Shown here: positions 1 through 6,085 of the stretch, one piece after another | Layout of the letters: the number at the start of each line of letters is the position of its first letter | How positions within the stretch are numbered: position 1 is the first letter of the stretch | Origin: Coriobacteriia bacterium | GTDB lineage: Bacteria > Actinomycetota > Coriobacteriia > Anaerosomatales > SLCP01 | Assembly: GCA_007123455.1 (NCBI GenBank) | Contig: SKKZ01000031.1 | Coordinates: forward strand, 1-7,713 | DNA length: 7,713 nucleotides | Reading direction: 5' to 3' | The notes under the pieces: model-generated | Database searches by the model: none | Told to the model about the DNA's origin: nothing | Seen by the model: only the letters and a program-made list of their open reading frames with translations | Program-made: the position numbers and the translations under genes

Positions 1-7
1 ACGTGAT

Positions 8-919
8 TCAGTCGAAGCGCGCTCCGGTCCTCGAGATACCGAGAACCCGGGGCTCGCACCTGCCCTTCAGAGCGGAGGCCTCGACTCTCACGCGTTCGGC
101 GACAGCCTCCGCGGCGAGCAGTGCCCCGGTGTCGTCAGGCCCGTGGACCAGGCCGATCACGGTCGGTCCGGCGCCGGAGAGCACCGCGCCGGCCGCCCCG
201 GCGGTTACGAGCAGAGAGCGGACGTCCTCGAGATCGGCCACCGCCGCGACGCGATAGGGCTCATGGATGCGATCGGTAAGCCCGGCAGCGAGCGCAGCGG
301 TGTCACCGAGCGCGATGCCGGTGACGAGCAGGCCCGCCCTCCCGGCGCTGAAAGCGGCGTCCGCGTGTGGCACGCTCCCGGGAAGCAGCGCCCGTGACGC
401 ACCCGTCGCCAACGGTGAGTTCGCGGCCACGATGACCGCGGCCAGGCCTCCGGCGGGCTCGATACGGACGCAGTGAGGGCCGTCGTCTTCCCAGCAGATA
501 GTGAAGCCGCCGTGGAGTGCGGCGGCGGCGTTGTCGGGATGACCCTCGAGCTCGGCCGCGAGCCGGAGTATCGCCTGACAGTCGAGGGCCGCATCGCACA
601 GGGCATCGCCGAGCATGAGGCCTCCGACGATGGCGGCTGCCGAAGAACCGAGACCGGCCCCCGGCGGGATACGGTTCTCGCAGCGGACGTGAGCGGCGAG
701 ACCCGGACGACCGGCCTCAGCAAACACCCGTGCCATCGAACGCGCGACCCGGTTGTCTGCCCCGCCCGGGAGCCGGCCTTCGCCTTCGCCGGCCACCTCC
801 ACTACCCACGCATCGGCGAGCTCGGCACTGAAGCGGTTGCGCAGATCGAGGGCGAGCCCGAAGGCATCGAATCCCGGACCGAGATTCGCGCTCGTCGCAG
901 GTATGGTGACCGTGGGCAC
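8..919 (-). CDS. thrB: Homoserine kinase (GHMP kinase family)
   Basis: Phosphorylates L-homoserine with ATP to O-phosphohomoserine, the substrate of threonine synthase, in the cytoplasm. The 303-residue product has the usual ThrB length. Seen: N-terminal VPTVTIPATSANLGPGFD; the GHMP ATP-binding loop PPGAGLGSSAA at residues 85-95; EGHPDN at 125-130; DRIHEPYR at 217-224, typical of ThrB; and the C-terminal glycine motif SGAGPT at 248-253. The start is a GTG at 919-917 because homology begins exactly there; the open frame further upstream lies inside hom and encodes nothing ThrB-like. The Shine-Dalgarno is weak (CGGGA, 6 bases before the GTG), and hom ends only 16 bases upstream, so it is probably cotranscribed with, and perhaps translationally helped by, hom. 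It ends with TGA at 10-8. No thrC lies between hom and thrB, unlike some actinomycete clusters. Confidence 0.95.
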   Translation of the reverse strand: MPTVTIPATSANLGPGFDAFGLALDLRNRFSAELADAWVVEVAGEGEGRLPGGADNRVARSMARVFAEAGRPGLAAHVRCENRIPPGAGLGSSAAAIVGGLMLGDALCDAALDCQAILRLAAELEGHPDNAAAALHGGFTICWEDDGPHCVRIEPAGGLAAVIVAANSPLATGASRALLPGSVPHADAAFSAGRAGLLVTGIALGDTAALAAGLTDRIHEPYRVAAVADLEDVRSLLVTAGAAGAVLSGAGPTVIGLVHGPDDTGALLAAEAVAERVRVEASALKGRCEPRVLGISRTGARFD

Positions 920-935
920 TGCGCGTCCCGTGACC

Positions 936-2222
936 CTACAGGTCCTCGACGCGAAGCACGGTGCCGACCGACTCCACGATATCGAGGTCTTCGATCTCCT
1001 CGAGCGCGGCTCGCACCGCACGCTCGGTCGCCTCGTGCGTGACGTAGACGATCTCGGCTGTCGGAGCGGTGTCGGTCTTCTGGATGACGCTTGCGAGCGA
1101 GACGCCGTGGGACCCGAACACACTGGCGACCCTCCCGAGCACACCGGGCTCGTCGGCGACCAGGAGGCGCAGGTAGTACGAGGTCTCGAGTTCGCCGATA
1201 TCGCGCACCGGCAGCTCCTCGTTGCATGTGCATCCCACCAGGCCGAGACAACCCCGGACGATGTGCCGGGCGACCTCGATCACGTCGCCCACCACGGCAC
1301 TCGCCGCAGGAAGTGAGCCGGCTCCCTCGCCGAAGAACATCGTCTCGCCGACGGAATCGCCGACCACGTAGATGGCGTTGTATACCCCGTTGACACTCGC
1401 CATCGGGTGCGAGTCCCGGATCATCGTCGGGTGCACGCGGATGTCGATGCCGCCCGGGGTGCGGCGGGCGATGGCGAGCAGCTTCACCGCATAGCCCATC
1501 TCGGCCGCATACGCGACATCTGCCGAGGAAACCGGGCGGATGCCCTCGGCAGAGACCTCATCTATCGCGACACGACTGTTGAAGGCGATCGATGCGAGGA
1601 TGGCGATCTTAGCCGCAGCGTCGAGCCCGTCGACGTCCGCGGTAGGGTCGGCCTCGGCGAAACCCTTCGCCTGGGCCTCCGCGAGAGCGCTGTCGTAGTC
1701 GAGCCCGTCCTCGGACATGCGGGTCAGCATGTAGTTCGTGGTGCCGTTGACGATGCCCACCACGCTCGTGATCTCGTTGGAGACGAGGCAGTGCTTGAGC
1801 GGGCTGATGATCGGGATGCCTCCACCGACACTTGCCTCGAACGCGATGTCGACCCCGTACCCCGCAGCAGCGTCCATGACCTCCTGGCCGTGGCTTGCCA
1901 TGAGTGCTTTGTTCGCTGTCACCACGCTCTTGCCGCTCTTGAGGGCGGCGAGGACGACGTCGCGCGCGACACCCGTCCCACCGATCAGCTCGATAACGAT
2001 ATCGAGGTCGGGAGTATCGATGAGCTCGAAGGCATCGGTGGTGAACGACCCTTCGGGCAGACCGAGATCGGACGCGCGTGCGGGATCGCGATCGGCGAAG
2101 CGCACGAGTTTGATGTCGACTCCCGCGCGGCGGCGGAAGTCTTCGGCGTGGCGCTCGAAGATCTCGACCACTCCTGAGCCGACGGTTCCCAGGCCGATAA
2201 GGCCTACGTTCACGGTACGCAT
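936..2222 (-). CDS. hom: Homoserine dehydrogenase with C-terminal ACT domain
   Basis: Reduces L-aspartate 4-semialdehyde to L-homoserine with NAD(P)H, the branch point towards threonine and methionine. The product is 428 residues, the usual length for the monofunctional ACT-containing enzyme. Seen: Rossmann loop GLGTVG at 10-15; ANKAL at 103-107; EASVGGGIPI at 129-138; NGTTNY at 159-164; and the catalytic segment around 187-205, where E190, D201 and K205 have the same spacing as the catalytic Glu/Asp/Lys of characterised enzymes. An ACT domain covers about 349-425 (LRLLVADEPGVLGRVASVFG), which in this family often mediates threonine feedback. The start ATG at 2222-2220 is preceded by GGAGGA four bases upstream; an in-frame ATG at 2264 lacks such a site and would lie at or upstream of the putative transcription start. 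thrB follows after 16 bases. Confidence 0.97.
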   Translation of the reverse strand: MRTVNVGLIGLGTVGSGVVEIFERHAEDFRRRAGVDIKLVRFADRDPARASDLGLPEGSFTTDAFELIDTPDLDIVIELIGGTGVARDVVLAALKSGKSVVTANKALMASHGQEVMDAAAGYGVDIAFEASVGGGIPIISPLKHCLVSNEITSVVGIVNGTTNYMLTRMSEDGLDYDSALAEAQAKGFAEADPTADVDGLDAAAKIAILASIAFNSRVAIDEVSAEGIRPVSSADVAYAAEMGYAVKLLAIARRTPGGIDIRVHPTMIRDSHPMASVNGVYNAIYVVGDSVGETMFFGEGAGSLPAASAVVGDVIEVARHIVRGCLGLVGCTCNEELPVRDIGELETSYYLRLLVADEPGVLGRVASVFGSHGVSLASVIQKTDTAPTAEIVYVTHEATERAVRAALEEIEDLDIVESVGTVLRVEDL

Positions 2223-2226
2223 AGCG

Positions 2227-2232
2227 TCCTCC
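2227..2232 (-). promoter_or_regulatory. Ribosome binding site of hom
   Basis: Read on the minus strand, GGAGGA lies four bases before the ATG at 2222. This strong site decides the start in favour of MRTVNVGLIGLG over the in-frame ATG 14 codons upstream. Confidence 0.8.
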
Positions 2233-2250
2233 GGTACGGGGTTGCAGGGC

Positions 2251-2273
2251 TGACCGGCTCGCACTCCCGGTCA
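2251..2273. repeat. Perfect inverted repeat in the hom leader
   Basis: TGACCGG at 2251-2257 and CCGGTCA at 2267-2273 are exact 7-base inverted copies separated by 9 bases. The element lies between the putative hom -10 box and the hom ribosome binding site, at or just after the expected transcription start. It could be a repressor operator or a leader hairpin; it has no T-run, so it is not an ordinary terminator. No known regulator is assigned. Confidence 0.6.
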
Positions 2274-2326
2274 GTGCGTATTGTACCCGAGTCTTCTGCC
2301 CGCACCGGGCTCGCACGGGGGGTCAG
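2253..2326. repeat. Pair of imperfect 22-23 base direct repeats flanking the hom -10
   Basis: Copy one (2253-2274) and copy two (2304-2326) share ACCGG, then CTCGCAC, and end in GGTCAG. They differ by one inserted G and four substitutions in the middle. Their starts are 51 bases apart, roughly five helical turns, and the putative hom -10 lies between them. The arrangement resembles two binding sites for one regulator, or a local duplication. No regulator family is recognised. Confidence 0.45.
2280..2285 (-). promoter_or_regulatory. Putative -10 element for hom-thrB
   Basis: On the minus strand the hexamer is TACAAT, five of six matches to TATAAT. It would start transcription near 2273 and give a leader of about 50 bases. 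No good -35 hexamer is seen 16-19 bases upstream; that position instead holds a small inverted repeat, GCCCG/CGGGC (2298-2310). The promoter is therefore tentative and may depend on an activator. Confidence 0.45.
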
Positions 2327-2346
2327 GAACCGGTGAGACCTGGTTC
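2327..2346. repeat. Inverted repeat in the divergent intergenic region
   Basis: GAACC at 2327-2331 and GGTTC at 2342-2346 are exact inverted copies, with inner GGT (2332-2334) and ACC (2338-2340) also able to pair around a bulged T. It lacks a T-tract on either strand, so a terminator is unlikely. It is probably one more regulatory or structural element of the region between the divergent hom and peptidase genes. Confidence 0.35.
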
Positions 2347-2362
2347 AGAAGCGCATGCATAC

Positions 2363-2390
2363 TTCGATATCGAACATATGTTCTATCGAA
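2363..2390. repeat. Nested palindromes upstream of the five-gene operon
   Basis: Two perfect 12-base palindromes share three bases: TTCGATATCGAA (2363-2374) and GAACATATGTTC (2372-2383). In addition TTCGATA (2363-2369) and TATCGAA (2384-2390) are exact inverted copies surrounding the second palindrome, with two unpaired bases (2370-2371) on one side. The A+T-rich block stands out from the GC-rich surroundings and abuts the ribosome binding site of the peptidase gene. As DNA it looks like overlapping operators. As RNA it could fold into a hairpin with an AUAU loop close to the ribosome binding site. Confidence 0.8.
2370..2385. promoter_or_regulatory. LexA (SOS) box-like operator
   Basis: The 16 bases TCGAACATATGTTCTA contain GAAC-N4-GTTC, the core of the Gram-positive LexA site. 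They match the Bacillus consensus CGAACRNRYGTTYC at 13 of 14 positions and the mycobacterial form TCGAAC-N4-GTTCGA except for one base. The site ends 16 bases before the start codon at 2402, where a bound repressor would block transcription initiation or early elongation. LexA binding is inferred; another regulator with a similar palindrome remains possible. Confidence 0.6.
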
Positions 2391-2395
2391 AGGAG
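2389..2395 (+). promoter_or_regulatory. Ribosome binding site of the C39-like peptidase gene
   Basis: AAAGGAG lies six bases before the ATG at 2402. It fixes the start at MRRRRILTRIG rather than the in-frame ATG at 2378, which lies inside the palindrome, or the GTG at 2333. Its first two bases are also the last two of the outer palindrome arm, so folding of the leader could affect access. Confidence 0.8.
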
Positions 2396-2401
2396 CGTGA
2401 C

Positions 2402-3046
2402 ATGAGAAGACGACGGATCCTCACGCGTATCGGGACAGCGGTGGCGATAGCGGTGGGTCTCACCGTTCCCGCATACGCGTTCGCCGCGTACAAGATGGTG
2501 CCGACCACCTGCACCAGCAGCTGTGCCCGGCAGCAGACCACCTACTGGTGCGGTCCGGCGAGCACCCACTTCGTTCTGCACTCCCAGGGCCGCAACGTGG
2601 CCCAGTCGACGCTGGCGCGGGAGCTGAGGACGACGACCGGGGGCACCGCGATCGAGTACATCCCTGCGGTGCTCAACAAGTACAAGCGGGTCTCTCTCAC
2701 CTACACGCACGTTCCCCGGCGATACCTGACGAGCATCTCGTTGATCCGCAGCATCATCACGTACGCCGTCGATCGCAACTCCTGCGCCATACCATGCGTC
2801 AACCCCTATCCGTACACTAACAGCGCCGGTTACTACTCGCCCGGCCTCCCGACCTACAGTGGCACGAGGGCCGCGGGGCACTACGTGGTCATCCGCGGGT
2901 ACGACATCTCCTCGACTCGTGACTACGTCTACTACTTCGACCCCCACTACAGCTCGACCCACTACGGGACCCGCCGAGCCAGCGTCTCGGCCATGGCACG
3001 CTCGATCCTGGTGAAGAACTATGGCAGCCAGGGCATCGTCTACTGA
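2402..3046 (+). CDS. Exported C39-fold cysteine peptidase-like protein
   Basis: 214 residues. A basic start (MRRRR) and hydrophobic segment at 11-29 form a signal peptide, with likely cleavage after AYA (26) or AFA (28), so the mature protein is extracytoplasmic. Seen: a C39-type active site, with Gln at 44/45 and Cys50 in QQTTYWCGPAS, His160 in GHYVVIRGYD and Asp180 in YYFDPH, in the order and spacing of the C39/papain-like fold. C39 domains best known from bacteriocin exporters cut double-glycine leaders on the cytosolic side of an ABC transporter; this one is a stand-alone exported protein, so that role is not implied. Two CxxxC pairs (C37/C41 and C128/C132) may form disulfides. It is tyrosine-rich (22 of 214). 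It is first in a five-gene operon behind a LexA-like box, and its 3' end overlaps the next gene by 26 bases. Substrate unknown. Confidence 0.85.
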   Translation: MRRRRILTRIGTAVAIAVGLTVPAYAFAAYKMVPTTCTSSCARQQTTYWCGPASTHFVLHSQGRNVAQSTLARELRTTTGGTAIEYIPAVLNKYKRVSLTYTHVPRRYLTSISLIRSIITYAVDRNSCAIPCVNPYPYTNSAGYYSPGLPTYSGTRAAGHYVVIRGYDISSTRDYVYYFDPHYSSTHYGTRRASVSAMARSILVKNYGSQGIVY

Positions 3047-3962
3047 GCCCGCCGGGGACCGCGCAAGCGCTCCTACACGCTGGCTGGCAGCGACATTCGG
3101 GACGGTCTGGGGGCACGCGTCCCTCGCCGCAGCCGGATGGATCGCCCAAGTCGCTGCCCCTGTGATGGATACGCCTGCCGGGAGCACCTCGCTCCGGCTC
3201 CTCGAGTGGAGCGTGCTCCTGCCACTCAGCCTGGGGGCTGCGGCGACACACGCAACGACACGACCTCTGGCAACACTGCTCGGCGACGGCCTGCCGGTTC
3301 CGGCGCTGGTTCTGCCCGCCGTGGCCGGTTGTGCGATCGCGCTTGCCGGCTCATACGCGTTACGGAGCAGCGGAGGCCGTCGCGTGGTTCGCACATGCCT
3401 GCTGGCAGCTGTTCTGATCTCGATCCTCTCCGGGGCATCCCTTTCACGGGCACTGGCCGACGATAGGGCCGCCGAACGCCTGTTCCTGAGGATGGTGGCG
3501 GCCGATTCCGCACCGTGGGAGGAGCCGGCATCGCGCTCGGCCGCCCGCACGCTTGTCGGACGCCATCCGGACTCCAGGTGGGCGTCGGAGGGCTGGCGGG
3601 TTGTGGCCACGGATGCGGAGCTGCGTGGCGAGCCGGCCGAAGCCGTTGAGCACTGGAAGGCGTTCGGAGCGTGCTTCGGCGAGGAAGCGGTACCGGGACG
3701 CGCACTGGCGGAGTTCAACGTCGCCCGGCTCCTTGAGGAACGAGCACCAGCCGACGTAGCTGCAGCGCACTACCGCCAAGCATTTCGCACCGTAGGAGAG
3801 ACCGGAGCAACCTCACAGCTTTGGATCGGAGTCGAATCGTCAAGGGCTCTCGAAACGCTCTCCAGGGATCAGGGTCTCTATGCGATCGCAAACAGGTGGG
3901 CCACACACGCACGCATGTATGAAAGTGACAGACACGAAGAGGATCAAGGAGCAGAGCAATGA
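3021..3962 (+). CDS. Four-helix membrane protein with TPR-like C-terminal tail
   Basis: 313 residues, no family recognised with certainty. Hydrophobic segments at about 23-48, 59-78, 92-113 and 122-142 suggest four membrane helices. They are followed by a soluble tail of about 170 residues made of paired amphipathic helices (for example 170-215 with SAARTLVGRHPDSRWASEGW, and 225-260) that look like TPR or similar repeats, a protein-binding scaffold. The start ATG at 3021 is the first possible in this frame, because a stop lies three codons upstream at 3012-3014; a modest GGTGA sits six bases before it. It overlaps the peptidase gene by 26 bases and the next gene by ATGA, so translation is probably coupled on both sides. 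The C-terminus is strongly acidic/charged (ESDRHEEDQGAEQ). Possible role: membrane anchor or assembly factor for its operon partners; this is inference. Confidence 0.75.
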   Translation: MAARASSTEPAGDRASAPTRWLAATFGTVWGHASLAAAGWIAQVAAPVMDTPAGSTSLRLLEWSVLLPLSLGAAATHATTRPLATLLGDGLPVPALVLPAVAGCAIALAGSYALRSSGGRRVVRTCLLAAVLISILSGASLSRALADDRAAERLFLRMVAADSAPWEEPASRSAARTLVGRHPDSRWASEGWRVVATDAELRGEPAEAVEHWKAFGACFGEEAVPGRALAEFNVARLLEERAPADVAAAHYRQAFRTVGETGATSQLWIGVESSRALETLSRDQGLYAIANRWATHARMYESDRHEEDQGAEQ

Positions 3963-5080
3963 AGATTTCGAGCAGAGTGATCCGGGTACTCGCGGTGACG
4001 ATCGCCGTAGCGATCGCCGCCGGCGGGGCGCTGATATCGCTACATCGCACCGACACGGCACGGGCGTTCGCCGATGAAGTGCGGGTCGACATGATCAGGT
4101 CGTACCGTGAAGCGCCCGCATGGCGTGCGGACATCGAGGAGCGTGAACTCACCGGAGAAGGCGAGTACCGGACTACCCGCTACCGCCTGTTGGTTGCCGG
4201 GCCCGAGCACTACCGGGTCGAGTGCATCGAGCACGACGAGGCTGGCCGCGAGGTCATCTCGGTCACGATGCGTACCGGCACCACGGTGTACTCGGCGACC
4301 CGTACCGGCAGCGAGATTCCCCGTGTCATGGAGATCCGCAACGCACCGCCGAGCCTCGGAGCCCTCTCGGACAACGTGCTCGGCCAGCGGGTGCGCGAGT
4401 TGGCTCGCTCGCGGCAGCTGCGCTACACGGGCAGGGACACCGTACGCGGGCGGCCGGCACACCGGTTGTCGGTGGAGCCGGGTCACCTGGTGTGGGTGGA
4501 CGAAGGATCGGCGATTCCACTGCGCGAACAGTTCCTTTCCGACGACACCGTGACGCACGAGACCGAGTTTCTGCTCTTCGAGACCGAATTTCACATCGAC
4601 CCGGAGGTGTTCGAACCATCTTCGCTCGGAAACGAGCCGTGGGTCGTCGAGGATCTCGGATTCCGCACGTCCGACCCCGGATCGCCACCCCTCGCACTGC
4701 TCGGATTCTCACCGCACCACTTGGACGCACCGATCGAATGGGAGTTGCTCGAGTCCGGCTACACGGACGGGGACATCCGTGCGGACGGAGCCGGTGGTGC
4801 TCCGACGTGGATCTCGTTCTACGACACTGCGGACGGACCGGTCCTCGTCACACAGTCGCCGGGTCACACGACATTCGAGATCACCCGGGACAGCGGGGAC
4901 GGTACCGACGCTCCCTTGTTCGCCGAGGTGGCCGGGCACACAGTCGCCTACTACACCGATCCGTGGCGGACCCACGCGACCGTCGAGATCGATGGCGTGC
5001 TCGTCTCGATCGAGGGCATGCTGCCCGCCGAAGACCTGCTCGCATCAGTGGCACTGATCCGGAAGACCGGAGAGGAGTGA
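3959..5080 (+). CDS. Exported LolA/RseB-like protein with DUF4367-like C-terminus
   Basis: 373 residues. A signal peptide or N-terminal anchor covers 7-28. Residues about 35-220 read like the LolA/RseB/LppX superfamily of concave beta-sheets that hold lipid chains or sense lipoproteins: a helix, then YRTTRYRLLVAGPEHYRVE (70-88), a turn with GTTVYSATR (108-115), GRPAHRLSVEP (164-174), then LVWVDEGSAIPLREQF (177-192). Residues about 240-370 resemble DUF4367 (WELLESGYTDGDI at 261-273, and near the end VEIDGVLVSIEGMLPAEDLL), a domain often found on the outer side of anti-sigma-type proteins. No sigma-factor gene is adjacent in this window. A strong AAGGAG site at 3946-3951 precedes the ATG, which overlaps the stop of the upstream gene; the next gene starts five bases after this stop. 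A lipid-carrier or envelope-stress-sensing role is inferred from fold resemblance only. Confidence 0.75.
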   Translation: MKISSRVIRVLAVTIAVAIAAGGALISLHRTDTARAFADEVRVDMIRSYREAPAWRADIEERELTGEGEYRTTRYRLLVAGPEHYRVECIEHDEAGREVISVTMRTGTTVYSATRTGSEIPRVMEIRNAPPSLGALSDNVLGQRVRELARSRQLRYTGRDTVRGRPAHRLSVEPGHLVWVDEGSAIPLREQFLSDDTVTHETEFLLFETEFHIDPEVFEPSSLGNEPWVVEDLGFRTSDPGSPPLALLGFSPHHLDAPIEWELLESGYTDGDIRADGAGGAPTWISFYDTADGPVLVTQSPGHTTFEITRDSGDGTDAPLFAEVAGHTVAYYTDPWRTHATVEIDGVLVSIEGMLPAEDLLASVALIRKTGEE

Positions 5081-5085
5081 GACGG

Positions 5086-6006
5086 ATGGGTGGCGGTAGC
5101 AGGACCAGGCGGGCGCGACTCGCTGTACCCGCTTCTCTGCTCTTGATGGTGTTGCTCGTACTGGGAGGGTGCACCAAAGGCCCGGGAGGGCCGGACAGCG
5201 GCGAGCCGGAAGCACTGACCGGTGTCGACCGCCACCCCCGCCACTCCTCCCTCGAGGGTCTGGTCTTCGTCCGGGAGGGAGCGATCTGGGCGGTTGAGAA
5301 CGGCGAGGCCAGGCTCGTCATCGAGAGTGATTCGCCGTGGTCGTTACGTGACTCCCGAAGCGGTGAGGCCATCAGCTATGCCTCGCTCACGGGAGCGCAC
5401 GCTCGCGTCTACAGCGCACTGCGTGGCGACTGGCGTACCGATGTCATCTGGGAGACCGGGCTCGGCTCACTGCTGGCCGAGGTGGTCCACGACGATGTCG
5501 CTGACGCGCTCTGGTTCTCCGCGAGCGGGGAGCATACCGTGACCATCGGCATACGGGACCGCGCGGGCGGCGAACAGGAACACGCCATGGTACTGCCGGT
5601 AGAGGTGGGACCCTCATTCACCGTGAGCTTCGATGAGCCCTCACTCTTCCTCATCGGAGCCGCGCAGGAGCCTGCGGTCCTCTATGCGGTCGACGGAGAG
5701 GTGCGCTCCCTGTTCGAGGCGTCACGCCTCTTCACTCCACGCCTCTCCCCTGACGCTCGGCACCTGTTGGTAGCCGGAACGCAGGGAGGAGCTGCGTTCC
5801 GGCTCTGGGTGATCGCCGTTGGCAGCGGTGAGGCAGCTGAAATCGACACCGGACCGGGGGTCCCGGTCGATGCGGTGTGGTCGCGTGATGGCACGCGCAT
5901 CGCCTTCCGGGATACCGAGACCGGCACGGTATGGATCGCTCCGTACCCGACCGGGCAAGCGAGCGACACCGGACTCGTCGCGGATGAAGGGGGGCTCTGC
6001 TGGTAG
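5086..6006 (+). CDS. Lipoprotein with TolB/WD40-like beta-propeller repeats
   Basis: 306 residues. After a basic N-terminus (SRTRRARL) and hydrophobic core, LVLGGC ends at Cys29, a lipobox (Leu-Gly-Gly-Cys at 26-29), so the protein is likely lipidated and held on the outer face of the membrane. The rest is beta-rich with repeats of the PD40/TolB type: LEGLVFVREGAIWAVENG (56-73), LFTPRLSPDARHLLVAG (215-231) and VDAVWSRDGTRIAF (261-274), followed by TGTVWI. It is short for a complete six-blade TolB propeller, so it may have fewer blades or divergent ones. The ATG at 5086 has AGGAG at 5073-5077, eight bases upstream and overlapping the end of the preceding gene; the open frame further upstream is a shadow of that gene. 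Such propellers usually bind proteins or peptides; no enzyme motif is seen. Confidence 0.75.
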   Translation: MGGGSRTRRARLAVPASLLLMVLLVLGGCTKGPGGPDSGEPEALTGVDRHPRHSSLEGLVFVREGAIWAVENGEARLVIESDSPWSLRDSRSGEAISYASLTGAHARVYSALRGDWRTDVIWETGLGSLLAEVVHDDVADALWFSASGEHTVTIGIRDRAGGEQEHAMVLPVEVGPSFTVSFDEPSLFLIGAAQEPAVLYAVDGEVRSLFEASRLFTPRLSPDARHLLVAGTQGGAAFRLWVIAVGSGEAAEIDTGPGVPVDAVWSRDGTRIAFRDTETGTVWIAPYPTGQASDTGLVADEGGLCW

Positions 6007-6038
6007 CCGACCTCGTACGAACGGCAGCAGGAGGTGAC

Positions 6039-6083
6039 GTGGGACCCGTCGGCGGGTACCAACCTTCGAGGAGGTGGGACCCG
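6039..6083 (+). repeat. Short direct repeat before the last gene of the operon
   Basis: GTGGGACCCG occurs at 6039-6048 and again at 6074-6083, 35 bases apart, each preceded by an AGGAGG-type sequence (6029-6034 and 6069-6074). It lies in the 79-base gap between the lipoprotein gene and the Gap-like gene. It looks like a small duplication that includes the ribosome binding site. Confidence 0.5.
6068..6075 (+). promoter_or_regulatory. Ribosome binding site of the Gap/Sap-like gene
   Basis: GAGGAGGT lies ten bases before the ATG at 6086. It makes that ATG the best start; the in-frame GTG at 6074 overlaps the site itself and would add only four residues. Confidence 0.65.
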
Positions 6084-6085
6084 GG

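Noticed and set aside
920..1144. N-terminal extension of the homoserine kinase frame
   Set aside because: It lies within the ACT-domain end of hom, is Arg/Ser-rich without homology, and the conserved ThrB N-terminus begins at the GTG at 919.
1407..2177. 256-codon open frame on the plus strand
   Set aside because: It is antisense to hom, whose identity is certain from catalytic motifs. The product is Asp/Arg/Val-rich with no domain.
2327..2346. GAACC/GGTTC hairpin as a transcription terminator
   Set aside because: No T-run follows on either strand and both flanking genes point away from it, so no transcript needs to end there.
2402..3046. C39-like protein as a bacteriocin-processing exporter component
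   Set aside because: There is no ABC or membrane domain in the protein, no ABC transporter gene in the window and no short double-glycine precursor peptide nearby. A signal peptide places it outside, opposite to where exporter C39 domains work.
2345..3718. 457-codon open frame on the minus strand
   Set aside because: It lies antisense to the C39-like gene and the membrane protein gene, is low-complexity and rich in Arg, Ala, Ser and Val, has no recognisable motif and runs through the regulatory palindromes. It is a GC-rich shadow frame.
4222..5085. Upstream extension of the lipoprotein reading frame
   Set aside because: This part is Arg-rich shadow translation of the LolA-like gene. The signal peptide, lipobox and ribosome binding site all place the real start at 5086.
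6073..6081. GGTGGGACC, matching the core T-box motif GGTGGNACC
   Set aside because: Only 79 bases separate the flanking genes, too short for a T-box leader with Stem I and a specifier loop. There is no terminator, the downstream gene is not an aminoacyl-tRNA synthetase or amino-acid gene, and the motif overlaps the ribosome binding site.
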